DNA from: Roseburia sp.
Lineage (GTDB): Bacteria > Bacillota > Clostridia > Lachnospirales > Lachnospiraceae
DNA length: 60,086 nt
Direction: 5' to 3'
Assembly (NCBI GenBank): GCA_023662875.1
Contig: JAMPIG010000008.1
Location: forward strand, 1 to 60,086
Shown: positions 33,997-41,784 of the stretch, one piece after another
Layout of the letters: each line of letters begins with the position of its first letter
Numbering within the stretch: the stretch's first letter is position 1
The notes under the pieces: model-generated
Told to the model about the DNA's origin: nothing
Databases searched by the model: none
The model's input: only the letters and a program-made list of their open reading frames with translations
Made by a program: the position numbers and the translations under genes

Positions 33997-34085
33997 TCGT
34001 GTCATTATTGGGCACGATTGTAAAAGCAATCGACCTGATCGATCGATATAAACATCAAAAAAGCAACCGCACCAGCCAAAGTTAG
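33963..34085 (+). CDS. Small hydrophobic type I toxin-like peptide
   Basis: 40 residues: MLETILRIAGMIVSLLGTIV as one membrane-spanning helix, then a charged tail (RYKHQKSNR) whose codons form the 5' arm of the terminator. This is the form of Firmicute holin-like/TxpA-type toxins: a single helix, a basic end, a very strong upstream ribosome binding site, 3' coding sequence inside a bidirectional terminator and a convergent antisense RNA. No protein-level homologue is claimed. Too short for routine gene callers. Lies between rlmN and stp, where such a gene is not standard. Confidence 0.6.
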   Translation: MLETILRIAGMIVSLLGTIVKAIDLIDRYKHQKSNRTSQS

Positions 34086-34096
34086 GTTGCTTTTTT
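34057..34096. terminator. Bidirectional terminator, copy 2
   Basis: AAAAAAGCAACC (34057-34068) pairs with GGTTGCTTTTTT (34085-34096), 16-base loop holding the toxin stop codon TAG at 34083-34085. Shared by the toxin mRNA and the antisense RNA, giving about 40 bases of perfect complementarity between them. Confidence 0.85.
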
Positions 34097-34145
34097 GTCA
34101 GTAACTATTAACGGAGGCGAACCGTTGTCTTACGGGACGCTTCTA
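34057..34145 (-). ncRNA. Predicted antisense RNA antitoxin, copy 2
   Basis: An RNA of about 89 nt from near 34145 to the bidirectional terminator, driven by the consensus-like promoter at 34180-34152. It overlaps the 3' end of the toxin mRNA, as RatA does for TxpA and RNA II for Fst. Its 5' part contains AACGG-loop-CCGTT, a likely first hairpin. Confidence 0.6.
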
Positions 34146-34151
34146 ATATGT

Positions 34152-34180
34152 ATTATAACCCTTAGCGGGAAGGAAATCAA
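34152..34180 (-). promoter_or_regulatory. Antisense promoter, copy 2
   Basis: On the - strand: TTGATT (34180-34175), 17-base spacer, TATAAT (34157-34152). Closer to consensus than the toxin promoter, as expected when antitoxin RNA must be in excess. Confidence 0.7.
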
Positions 34181-34281
34181 CAAAAAATTTCAGATTACGG
34201 TCATTCGGGACTATCGTCGGCGCATACGGGGATACTAACAGCGGGGTACTATGCAGAGCAGCCGGAGAAAAATTATGTGAC

Positions 34282-34310
34282 TTGTCCTTTTATCAGCAAT
34301 GTGGTAGAAT
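34282..34310 (+). promoter_or_regulatory. SigmaA-type promoter for stp-prkC-rsgA
   Basis: TTGTCC (34282-34287), 17-base spacer, TAGAAT (34305-34310), 41 bases before the stp start codon. Confidence 0.65.
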
Positions 34311-34351
34311 GTGGTATGTTATCAGGTCATAGACAATGGAGGATACAGCGC

Positions 34352-35113
34352 GTGCTTAAAACGTTTTCCATAACCGATATCGGGCGGAAAAGAAAAGTGA
34401 ATCAGGACTACGTCTATTCTTCCGAGCAGCCGGTAGGGCTGCTCCCGAATCTTTTTATCGCGGCGGACGGAATGGGCGGCCATAACGCGGGCGACTATGC
34501 GTCCCGGCTTGCGGTGAATGCGATCGTAGAGCGGGTGAGGGATCAGAAGGAGGGCGAGACGGCCCGGATTCTGGGCCGGGCGATCGAGTGGGCTAATGCG
34601 GCAGTGTACGGGAAGGCGGGATCGGAGGCCGGACTGGAAGGAATGGGCACCACTGTCGTGGCGGCGGTCTGCGACGGGGATGTGCTCCATGTGGCCAATG
34701 TGGGGGACAGCAGGCTGTATATCGTAGGAGGCCGCGAGATTACGCAGATTACCCGGGATCACTCTTGGGTGGCGGAGATGGTTCGAAGGGGAGGTCTTGG
34801 GAAGGAAGAGGCCAGAAAGCATCCTGATAAAAATATCATTACGAGAGCGGTAGGGGCGGAGCCTTCGGTGACGGCGGATTTTTTCCGTGTGAAGCTGCGG
34901 GAGGGCGACCTGATTCTGCTCTGTACCGACGGACTGACGAATATGCTGGAGGATGATGAGATCCGTATGATACTGAACGGGGCCCGGGATATTGTGGAGA
35001 AGGCGGAGGAGCTTGTCCGCAGGGCCAACGAAAAGGGCGGGCTGGATAATATCAGCGTGATATTGATCAATCCGCTGGGGCAGGGCCCGGACATTTATTC
35101 CCACGGGCAATGA
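34352..35113 (+). CDS. stp: PP2C-type Ser/Thr protein phosphatase (Stp/PrpC)
   Basis: 253 residues from GTG 34352 (GGAGG at 34338-34342); the longer frame from 34277 contains the promoter. Removes phosphate from targets of the kinase encoded next. PP2C metal-binding and motif residues: DIGRKRKVNQD (about 9-19), AADGMGGHNAGDYAS (about 37-51), GMGTT (about 98), NVGDSRLY (about 117-124), DHSWV, LCTDGLTN (about 190-197) and DNISVILI near the end. Standard pair with prkC. Confidence 0.93.
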   Translation: MLKTFSITDIGRKRKVNQDYVYSSEQPVGLLPNLFIAADGMGGHNAGDYASRLAVNAIVERVRDQKEGETARILGRAIEWANAAVYGKAGSEAGLEGMGTTVVAAVCDGDVLHVANVGDSRLYIVGGREITQITRDHSWVAEMVRRGGLGKEEARKHPDKNIITRAVGAEPSVTADFFRVKLREGDLILLCTDGLTNMLEDDEIRMILNGARDIVEKAEELVRRANEKGGLDNISVILINPLGQGPDIYSHGQ

Positions 35114-35187
35114 GCCAGGTCAACGAAGCTGTTTTTGTGCCGCGGTCTGCGGCGGGATATTGACTTGGGCGAGTATGGAGAGCGTGT

Positions 35188-37350
35188 ATGATTAAGATTG
35201 GTATGATGATAGGCGACCGGTACGAGATTCTGGAAAAGATCGGAACCGGCGGTATGTCAGATGTATATAAAGCGAAATGCCATAAGCTGAATCGGTTTGT
35301 GGCGGTAAAGGTTTTAAAGCAGGAGTTCAGCGAGAACGCGAACTTTGTGTCGAAGTTTCGGATCGAGGCCCAGGCGGCGGCCGGAATGATGCATCCCAAT
35401 ATTGTAAACGTGTACGACGTAGGGGAGGAGAACGGAATCCACTATATCGTCATGGAGCTGGTAGAGGGAATCACCCTGAAAAAATACATCGAAAAGAAGG
35501 CCAGGCTGTCCTACAAGGAGGCGGTCAGTATCGCGATTCAGGTCAGCATGGGAATCGAGGCGGCCCATAACAACCATATTATCCACCGGGATATCAAGCC
35601 CCAGAACATTATGATTTCCCGGGACGGAAAGGTAAAGGTAACGGACTTCGGCATCGCCAAGGCGGCCACCAGCAACACGATTACCTCCAACGTCATGGGT
35701 TCCGTCCATTACACCTCGCCGGAGCAGGCCAGGGGCGGCTACAGCGACGAGAAGAGCGATATTTATTCCCTGGGAATTACGCTGTTTGAAATGCTGACGG
35801 GCAGGGTGCCCTTTAACGGCGAGACCACAGTAGCTATCGCCATCAAGCATATCCAGGAGGAGATGCCCTCCCCCCGGGAATTTGTACCGGAAATCCCGCC
35901 GGTCGTAGAGAGCATCGTTTTAAAGTGCTGCCAGAAATCTCCTGACCGAAGATACCAGAATATGCAGGAGCTGATCGCCGACTTAAAGCAGTCCCTGTTG
36001 AATCCGGAGGAGGATTTTGTGGTTCAGAACGATCCGGGCCTGGAGAGCAATACCAGGATGATTACGGACGGGGAGATGGCGCAGATCAAGCGGCGGACTG
36101 CCTACCAGGAGGAGTATCAGGAGGAATATCAGGAGAGGGAGGAGCCTATGCGTCTCCGCTCCGAGGCGGAGGAGTACCCGGAGAATGACGAGTACGCGGA
36201 GGATGAATATGAGGACGAATATGATTACAATCCCCGGATGGAGCGGCTGACAACGACCCTGGCTGTAGCGGCCGGAATTGTGATCGTGATTATCGTAATT
36301 ATTCTGGCGGTCAACGTATTTGGCCGGATGCGGGAGATTCCTCCGTCCGGCGGGCCGATCCAGACGGACGGAGAGTCCGGTGAGACGGAGGAGTCGTCCT
36401 CCGCCGAGGGACTCAGGCCGGTAAAAATGCCGGAGGTAAAGGGCAAGCGGGTAGAGGAGGCCAGAAACGAGCTGGCGGAGCTTGGCCTGAAGTCCGAGGT
36501 GGATTATCTGGAATCGGATACCGTCGAGGTTGGAACCGTAATCAGCGCCGACGTATCGGCGGGAGCGGAGGTTTCGGAGGGGACGACAATCTATCTGACA
36601 GCCAGCGCAGGCCCTCACGGGGAGGAGATGCCGAATGTGCTGGGAGACGACTATGATACGGCCAGCGCCCGGCTGACGGAGCTGGGCTTTGTAGTGACCA
36701 GGGTGGATTACTACTCGGATACGGAGGAGGCGGGAATTGTGGCGGCTCAGACGCCGATTGCCGGAAATACCGTGGCGAGGGGGAGCAACGTTACCCTGAC
36801 GGTCAGCTTAGGCCCGGAGGAGATTACGGTAAGAGTGCCGGATTTGATGGGCCGGACGGAGATGGACGGCATGGTTATAGCGACGGAGGCGAAGCTCCAG
36901 CTGGGGTCGGTGAGCAATGTTTATAACTCGGAGTACGCGGAGGGGCTGATCTGTTACCAGAGCTATTCCCAGGGGACGCGGGTAAACGAGGGAACCGCTA
37001 TCGATATCCATGTCAGCATGGGGCCTGCGCCCGCGGCGGAGACTTATCATTGCAACGTGAATATAGACGCGCCCGGCGTGATGGAAGCGCCGGATTATGT
37101 CTCCGGTATGACCGTGTCGCTGAAGCTGGTGGCGGATGACGGCATGGTGCTGTTGGAGACCGCTACGTCCGCGTTTCCCTATCCCACGAATTATTACGGT
37201 CTTGCTTCCTCCGGCGGTACGCTGACCATGAGCTATACCGTGACGACCGCCGCTACGACTACGACGGATGAGAACGGGAATCCGGTGACGGTTCCCGGCA
37301 CGGAGGAGACGAAATCCTTTACCAGAAGAATCGAATTTACGAAGGAATAA
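35188..37350 (+). CDS. prkC: PASTA-domain Ser/Thr kinase PrkC/StkP
   Basis: 720 residues. Cytoplasmic Hanks-type kinase (about 10-275) with IGTGGMSDVY, catalytic K41, HRDIKPQN with D135, and DFGIAK; an acidic Glu/Tyr-rich linker (about 300-350); one membrane helix (about 354-377); then three extracellular PASTA domains (about 410-475, 478-545, 548-615), which bind muropeptides/lipid II, and a further C-terminal domain. Links cell-wall state to cytoplasmic control and, in spore-formers, germination. Located between its phosphatase and rsgA. Confidence 0.94.
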   Translation: MIKIGMMIGDRYEILEKIGTGGMSDVYKAKCHKLNRFVAVKVLKQEFSENANFVSKFRIEAQAAAGMMHPNIVNVYDVGEENGIHYIVMELVEGITLKKYIEKKARLSYKEAVSIAIQVSMGIEAAHNNHIIHRDIKPQNIMISRDGKVKVTDFGIAKAATSNTITSNVMGSVHYTSPEQARGGYSDEKSDIYSLGITLFEMLTGRVPFNGETTVAIAIKHIQEEMPSPREFVPEIPPVVESIVLKCCQKSPDRRYQNMQELIADLKQSLLNPEEDFVVQNDPGLESNTRMITDGEMAQIKRRTAYQEEYQEEYQEREEPMRLRSEAEEYPENDEYAEDEYEDEYDYNPRMERLTTTLAVAAGIVIVIIVIILAVNVFGRMREIPPSGGPIQTDGESGETEESSSAEGLRPVKMPEVKGKRVEEARNELAELGLKSEVDYLESDTVEVGTVISADVSAGAEVSEGTTIYLTASAGPHGEEMPNVLGDDYDTASARLTELGFVVTRVDYYSDTEEAGIVAAQTPIAGNTVARGSNVTLTVSLGPEEITVRVPDLMGRTEMDGMVIATEAKLQLGSVSNVYNSEYAEGLICYQSYSQGTRVNEGTAIDIHVSMGPAPAAETYHCNVNIDAPGVMEAPDYVSGMTVSLKLVADDGMVLLETATSAFPYPTNYYGLASSGGTLTMSYTVTTAATTTTDENGNPVTVPGTEETKSFTRRIEFTKE

Positions 37351-37357
37351 CCGGAGC

Positions 37358-38257
37358 ATGAGGGGAAAGATTGTCAGGGGAATCGCGGGCTTTTATTATG
37401 TTCACGACGGTGAGCGGGTTTACGAGTGTAAGGCCAGGGGAGTGTTCCGCAAGGATCACAGAAAGCCCCTGGTGGGGGACGACGTAGAATTTGCGGTTTT
37501 GGATCCGGAAGAAAGGCTGGGAAATATCGAGGAGCTGCTGCCCCGCCGCAGCGAGCTGATCCGTCCCGCCGTGGCGAATATCGATCAGGCCATAGTCATC
37601 TTTGCTGTGACAAAGCCGGATCCGGCCTTTAATCTGCTGGATCGCTTTTTGATCATGATGGGGCGGCAGGGGGTTCCCTGTATCGTCTGCTTCAACAAGG
37701 CGGATCTGGACGGGGCGGGCACCGGGGAGGAATACCGGCGGATTTACGAGGGCTGCGGCTACGAGACCCTTTTAGTCAGCGCGAAGGAAGGGGAGGGAGT
37801 CGAGGATCTGAGGCGTCTGCTGGCGGGCCGGACGACGGCGGTAGCGGGCCCCAGCGGCGTGGGAAAGTCCTCCCTCGTAAACTGCCTGCAGTCCCAGGCT
37901 GTCATGGAGACCGGGCAGATCAGCGAAAAGATCGAGCGGGGCCGCCATACGACCCGCCACACGGAGCTTCTGGCGGCGGGCGGGAATACTTATATTCTGG
38001 ATACGCCGGGCTTCAGTTCCCTGGAGTTGTTCGACCTGGAGAAGGAGGAGCTGGCGGGGTATTACCCGGAGTTCGCGGCATACGAGAAGGACTGCCGCTT
38101 CGGAGGCTGCGCCCATCTGGCGGAGCCGGTCTGCGGAGTCCGGAGCGCGGTGGAGGAAGGCCGGATCAGCCGGATGCGGTATGAAAATTACCGGCTGCTC
38201 TATGAGGAGCTGAAGGGTCGAAAAAGATACGGGAAATCCGGGAGCGCGGAGCGGTAA
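37358..38257 (+). CDS. rsgA: Small ribosomal subunit maturation GTPase RsgA
   Basis: 299 residues. Circularly permuted GTPase that checks late 30S assembly. N-terminal OB fold (about 1-70), then G4 CFNKAD (about 109-114) before the G1 P-loop GPSGVGKSS (about 165-173) and G3 DTPGFSS (about 213-219), the order that defines the permutation, followed by a Cys/His zinc site (CRFGGCAHLAEPVC). Seven bases separate it from prkC. In related genomes rpe and thiamin pyrophosphokinase follow; here the operon ends at a strong terminator. Confidence 0.94.
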   Translation: MRGKIVRGIAGFYYVHDGERVYECKARGVFRKDHRKPLVGDDVEFAVLDPEERLGNIEELLPRRSELIRPAVANIDQAIVIFAVTKPDPAFNLLDRFLIMMGRQGVPCIVCFNKADLDGAGTGEEYRRIYEGCGYETLLVSAKEGEGVEDLRRLLAGRTTAVAGPSGVGKSSLVNCLQSQAVMETGQISEKIERGRHTTRHTELLAAGGNTYILDTPGFSSLELFDLEKEELAGYYPEFAAYEKDCRFGGCAHLAEPVCGVRSAVEEGRISRMRYENYRLLYEELKGRKRYGKSGSAER

Positions 38258-38284
38258 ATCGGCGGAGGAAGAGGCCTTTTTTGA

Positions 38285-38332
38285 AACGCGGTTACAGTCT
38301 GGTCAGGAAGACCAGGCTGTAACCGCGTTTTT
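38285..38332 (+). terminator. Strong intrinsic terminator after rsgA
   Basis: AACGCGGTTACAG-T-CTGGTC (38285-38304) pairs with GACCAG-G-CTGTAACCGCGTT (38310-38329), one G-T pair, 5-base loop, then T-run. About 20 bp of stem. Confidence 0.9.
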
Positions 38333-38338
38333 CCGCGA

Positions 38339-38371
38339 TTCGTGCACAGAGGGATGCTTTTGGTGCACGAA
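38339..38371. repeat. Inverted repeat between rsgA terminator and araC-like gene
   Basis: TTCGTGCAC (38339-38347) and GTGCACGAA (38363-38371), perfect 9-bp arms, 15-base centre. Without a T-run. It may be a second structure ending the convergent AraC transcript or a protein site; the arms resemble the kinase terminator stem at 1150-1175. Confidence 0.6.
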
Positions 38372-38426
38372 AATCCTTTTCGGCGGAAAATGTGCTAGAG
38401 TAGAAACAGATCCCCGACCGGGAGAA

Positions 38427-39473
38427 TCAGTTCGTATGCTTCTGCGGCGTCTCCGGCCGCATCCAGCCGGAGTAGCCCACGATGGACTGGGAGTCCGAAC
38501 CCTCGTCCAGCAGCTGGTTGATCCTCCGGTACTCCCGGGGAGACATCTGCATCGTCTTGATAAAGCAGCGGTTAAAGCTGGAGACGGAATGGAAGCCCAC
38601 GGATTCCGAGATATCCAGGATCGAGTCCTCTGTGCCCTGCAGCAGGTTGCAGGCGTTGGTGATCCGGGTATGGTTCAGGTAATCCAGGGGCGAAACGTGC
38701 ATGATGTCCCGGAAGACCCGGCGGAAATGGGTGGGGCTCCAACGGCAGAGATCGGCCAGGTACTTGATGGAGAACTGCTGGCTGTAATTCTGCTCGATAT
38801 AGTCCAGGGCGGGAGCAATCGTCAGGGCGTAGCCCTTTTCCTGCTTTTGTTCCGGCTCCCCGGGGCCTGTAAGGTCAGAAAAGCCCGATTCGCCGGGAGC
38901 GCCTGCGGCGCTCCCCTGATCCGGATTTGCCCCCCCCAATTCGCCGGAAGAGAAGATTCGTCCCAATTCGATACAGATGGACAGCAGAAGACATCTCACA
39001 TTGATCTGATAGTTCGGCTTCTGTTCCTCCAGCTCCCGGATTGCGATTGTGACCATCTGCCAGATCCGGGGATAGTCGTTTTGTCCGAAGACGATCTGCA
39101 GATCCCGGCCGCCGCGCAGGGACAGGTCGTAATTTTTCCAGGAGACGGGAACCATGTTGTGGAACATGATCTTGGGATCGAAAAAGATATAGGACCAGAG
39201 ACTCTCCGTCCCGGGGGTGCTGTAGGTCGTATGGGGAACGTTTTTCGGGATCACGGTTACGTCTCCCGCCCGGAAGGGGACGGGCTCGTCGTACACGACC
39301 AGGCTCCCGCTGTCGGAGCGGCAGAGGCCGATCTCCATGCAGTTATGGAAATGCAGCCGGTCGCTGGGGATATCCGAGATTTTCCAGTGATCCCCGGATA
39401 AAAGCAGCAGGGGAAACCGCAGGGGCAGATTGTAGCTTCTGCTTTCGATTATGGTATGCTTGGGTTTTGCCAT
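38427..39473 (-). CDS. AraC-family regulator of the carbohydrate locus
   Basis: 348 residues. N-terminal cupin-like sensing domain (about 20-170; HFHNCMEIGLCRSDSG, FRAGDVTVIPKNVPH), a Gly/Pro/Gln-rich linker (about 178-215) and a C-terminal double helix-turn-helix (about 225-325; FSIKYLADLCRWSPTHFRRVF, DISESVGFHSVSSFNRCF given in part). Divergent from the importer genes, so it most likely activates them when a sugar fragment is bound. The linker contains a G8 run on the coding strand (38930-38937), a possible slippage site that would remove the DNA-binding domain. Confidence 0.88.
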   Translation of the reverse strand: MAKPKHTIIESRSYNLPLRFPLLLLSGDHWKISDIPSDRLHFHNCMEIGLCRSDSGSLVVYDEPVPFRAGDVTVIPKNVPHTTYSTPGTESLWSYIFFDPKIMFHNMVPVSWKNYDLSLRGGRDLQIVFGQNDYPRIWQMVTIAIRELEEQKPNYQINVRCLLLSICIELGRIFSSGELGGANPDQGSAAGAPGESGFSDLTGPGEPEQKQEKGYALTIAPALDYIEQNYSQQFSIKYLADLCRWSPTHFRRVFRDIMHVSPLDYLNHTRITNACNLLQGTEDSILDISESVGFHSVSSFNRCFIKTMQMSPREYRRINQLLDEGSDSQSIVGYSGWMRPETPQKHTN

Positions 39474-39726
39474 AGAATCACCGCGCCTTTCCTGGTTTTC
39501 ATATAGTCAGTGTTCGCATTCTTGCGTGTGGGGTTCAGAATATCTTTTTGTTTCTTTCTTTTAGTTTATCAGAAAAAGTTCCCCGCGTCCAGAAAAAGAA
39601 AAAAGCATTTCGTCAAAATGCGCAGAAAAAGAGAAAAAATTCTCCGTTCTCTATGCAATGTCGGTTTCCGGCGGGAACCGGCTTTTTTAAATGGTCGTTT
39701 TTGCATAATATTGTTCGTTTATTGCT

Positions 39727-39756
39727 TAGACAGGGGCGGGGATTCTGTATCATAAT
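39727..39756 (+). promoter_or_regulatory. Candidate promoter for the importer operon
   Basis: TAGACA (39727-39732), 18-base spacer, CATAAT (39751-39756). Both boxes deviate from consensus, as expected for an activator-dependent promoter. The divergent gap 39474-39806 holds no gene; I could not identify a convincing AraC site. Confidence 0.4.
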
Positions 39757-39806
39757 AAAGGCAGTTGTAAGAAATGACAACGAATCAAATCAGGGGGTGA
39801 AAGTAA

Positions 39807-40757
39807 GTGGAGAAAAAAACGAAAAGAATGAGTCTCGCGCAACGGCAGAAGCTTTTTGTAAAGAACTTCCGCCACACATGGCAGCTTCTGCTGCTGGTAT
39901 CGATTCCGCTTCTGCTGGTGTTTATCTTAAACTACGCGGCGTATCCGGGCCTGAGAATGGTCTTTATGGATTATAAGCCGGCCAAGGGATATGCGGACAG
40001 CGAGTGGGTGGGAATGCAGATGTTTGTCAAGATCTTTAAGGACAAGGATTTCCACCGGGCTCTGAGAAACTCCATCGTATTTAACGTACTGGGAATGCTG
40101 GTCAGCTTCCCGGCGCCGATTATTCTGGCGCTGATCTTAAACGAGCTGCGCTATCCCAGGTTTAAGAAGGTGACGCAGACTATCCTGTATCTGCCCCACT
40201 TCCTCTCCTGGCCCATCATCGCCAGCGTGGCCTGGACGCTGTTTCGTCCGACCACAGGTCTGGTCAACGTGGTGCTGCGGAACATGGGCCTGATCCAACA
40301 GGGTATCCCGTTTTTGACGGAGAAGTATCACTGGGCGGTGACCTACCTGCTCATCGGCGTCTGGGCCGGCATGGGCTGGGGCACGATCATCTACCTGGCG
40401 GCCATCACTGGAATCAACGGGGAGCTGTACGAGGCGGCCATGATCGACGGCGCGGGCCGATGGAAGCGGCTCTGGCACATTACCCTTCCCGGAATCAAGG
40501 GAACCATCGTCACCCTGCTGATTATGAATATGGGACGTCTCATGGGCAGTAACTTCGAGGCGCTGCAGGTATTCGACAACAGCCAGGTCAGGGAGTTCCA
40601 GTATCAGCTGGCAATCTACATCTACCAAAAGGGTCTCAACGGCAACCGTTTCAGTATGTCCACGGCAGTGGGCCTGTTCCAGTCCCTGGTAGGACTGGGG
40701 CTGGTGCTTTTGGCGGACTGGATCGCCAAGAAGCTGGGCGAAGAAGGATTATTCTAA
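39807..40757 (+). CDS. Carbohydrate ABC transporter permease (LplB/YteP type)
   Basis: 316 residues from GTG 39807 (AGGGGG at 39792-39797). Six membrane helices after a basic N-terminus; the coupling loop EAAMIDGAGRWKRLWHITLP (about 211-230) is the standard EAA motif. The LplB/YteP subclass imports oligosaccharides such as rhamnogalacturonan or alginate fragments. Works with the next permease and the binding protein. No ATPase gene is in the operon; in this class a shared MsmX-type ATPase encoded elsewhere normally energises transport. Confidence 0.92.
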   Translation: MEKKTKRMSLAQRQKLFVKNFRHTWQLLLLVSIPLLLVFILNYAAYPGLRMVFMDYKPAKGYADSEWVGMQMFVKIFKDKDFHRALRNSIVFNVLGMLVSFPAPIILALILNELRYPRFKKVTQTILYLPHFLSWPIIASVAWTLFRPTTGLVNVVLRNMGLIQQGIPFLTEKYHWAVTYLLIGVWAGMGWGTIIYLAAITGINGELYEAAMIDGAGRWKRLWHITLPGIKGTIVTLLIMNMGRLMGSNFEALQVFDNSQVREFQYQLAIYIYQKGLNGNRFSMSTAVGLFQSLVGLGLVLLADWIAKKLGEEGLF

Positions 40758-40770
40758 GGGGGGTGAAGGA

Positions 40771-41697
40771 ATGAGCAAGAGAATAAAAGATAAGGAAGAA
40801 AGCACTGCCGGAGACGGCAGCAGGGCCATCAACAAATTCCGTATTGGCGATGCGATTATGATGATTGTTATCGTACTGGTCTGTATGACCTGTATCCTGC
40901 CCTTTATCCATGTGACGGCGAAGTCTTTATCCGGCAACAGCTATGTGTCCGCCCAGAAGGTTACCCTGTGGCCTATGGGCTTTACCACAGAGGCCTACCG
41001 TCAGGTGTTTTCGGACGACAGTATGATCTATTCCATGATCTTCAGTATTATCGTCACCGTACTTTTTACCTTCCTGGGACTGGTGACCTGCCTCTGCGCG
41101 GCCTACCCTCTCTCCAAGAAGGAGCTTCCCTTTAAGCGGACGATCACCTTCCTTCTGGTGTTCCCCATGTACTTCGGGGCCGGCCTGATCCCCACCTACC
41201 TGCTGTTTAACGATCTGCACCTGATCGACAACTTCTGGGTGCTGATCCTGCCGGGGATCTATTCCGCTTACAACATGCTGGTCATGAAGACCTACTTCCA
41301 CTCCAGCATCCCGGACAGTCTGGAGGAATCCGCCTTCCTGGACGGAGCCAGCTATTTCCAGATTATCCGCTATATCATCTTACCCTTGAGCAAGCCCATC
41401 CTTGCGACTCTGGGACTGTTCTACGCGGTGGGAAGATGGAACAGCTACGGCGACAACCTGTACTATTTAAGAATGCGTACCGATTTGAGAATGCTCCAGT
41501 ATAAGCTGTATCTGCTGGTATCCACGGCCCAGGAGGCTCTTTCCACGGCGGCCCAGGAGGGTTCCGCGGTTCCGACGACCCCGGAGGTGCTGCAGGCGGC
41601 GACCATCATGTTTGCGACGGTGCCCATTATCATCGTCTACCCCTTCTTACAGAAGTATTTCGTAAAGGGAGCCATGATCGGTTCCGTGAAGGGTTGA
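40771..41697 (+). CDS. Carbohydrate ABC transporter permease (YtcP type)
   Basis: 308 residues, six membrane helices, preceded by a GGGGGGTGA ribosome binding site. Coupling loop EESAFLDGASYFQIIRYIIL (about 189-208). It is the second channel subunit, partner of the LplB/YteP-like permease 13 bases upstream. The N-terminal 25 residues are hydrophilic and cytoplasmic. Strongly similar in design to the YtcP subunit of the Bacillus rhamnogalacturonan system. Confidence 0.92.
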   Translation: MSKRIKDKEESTAGDGSRAINKFRIGDAIMMIVIVLVCMTCILPFIHVTAKSLSGNSYVSAQKVTLWPMGFTTEAYRQVFSDDSMIYSMIFSIIVTVLFTFLGLVTCLCAAYPLSKKELPFKRTITFLLVFPMYFGAGLIPTYLLFNDLHLIDNFWVLILPGIYSAYNMLVMKTYFHSSIPDSLEESAFLDGASYFQIIRYIILPLSKPILATLGLFYAVGRWNSYGDNLYYLRMRTDLRMLQYKLYLLVSTAQEALSTAAQEGSAVPTTPEVLQAATIMFATVPIIIVYPFLQKYFVKGAMIGSVKG

Positions 41698-41731
41698 TTT
41701 TAAAGGTAGTTCCCCGAAAGGGCGGCTATAG

Positions 41732-41769
41732 ATGTTGCAGGAAACTGCGGTTACTTATCAACATTTTTT
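41732..41769 (+). promoter_or_regulatory. Attenuator-like hairpin before the binding-protein gene
   Basis: Outer stem ATGTTG (41732-41737) with CAACAT (41759-41764), inner GCAG-GAAA-CTGC hairpin, then T-run to 41769 and directly the AAGGAGG ribosome binding site. Could tune the ratio of permease to binding protein or protect the 5' end of a processed binding-protein mRNA. Confidence 0.5.
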
Positions 41770-41784
41770 AAGGAGGAACAGAGT

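Larger units (their letters stand above)
34022..34174 (+). repeat. Copy 2 of the toxin/antisense-RNA module (3' part)
   Basis: Direct repeat of 33629-33780, offset 393 bases, with roughly one change in eight. Toxin C-terminal codons, terminator and antisense promoter are all conserved between copies. Confidence 0.85.

Noticed and set aside
34022-34085. tRNA-like or riboswitch structure near the stem-loop
   Set aside because: The sequence lacks a cloverleaf and CCA end; the stem is fully explained as a bidirectional terminator.
33629-34174. Insertion sequence flanked by direct repeats
   Set aside because: The 240 bases between the repeats encode no transposase; the repeats themselves are toxin/antisense modules.
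34277-34351. Longer start for the PP2C phosphatase
   Set aside because: This stretch contains the promoter boxes and encodes nothing family-like; GTG 34352 has GGAGG 9 bases upstream.
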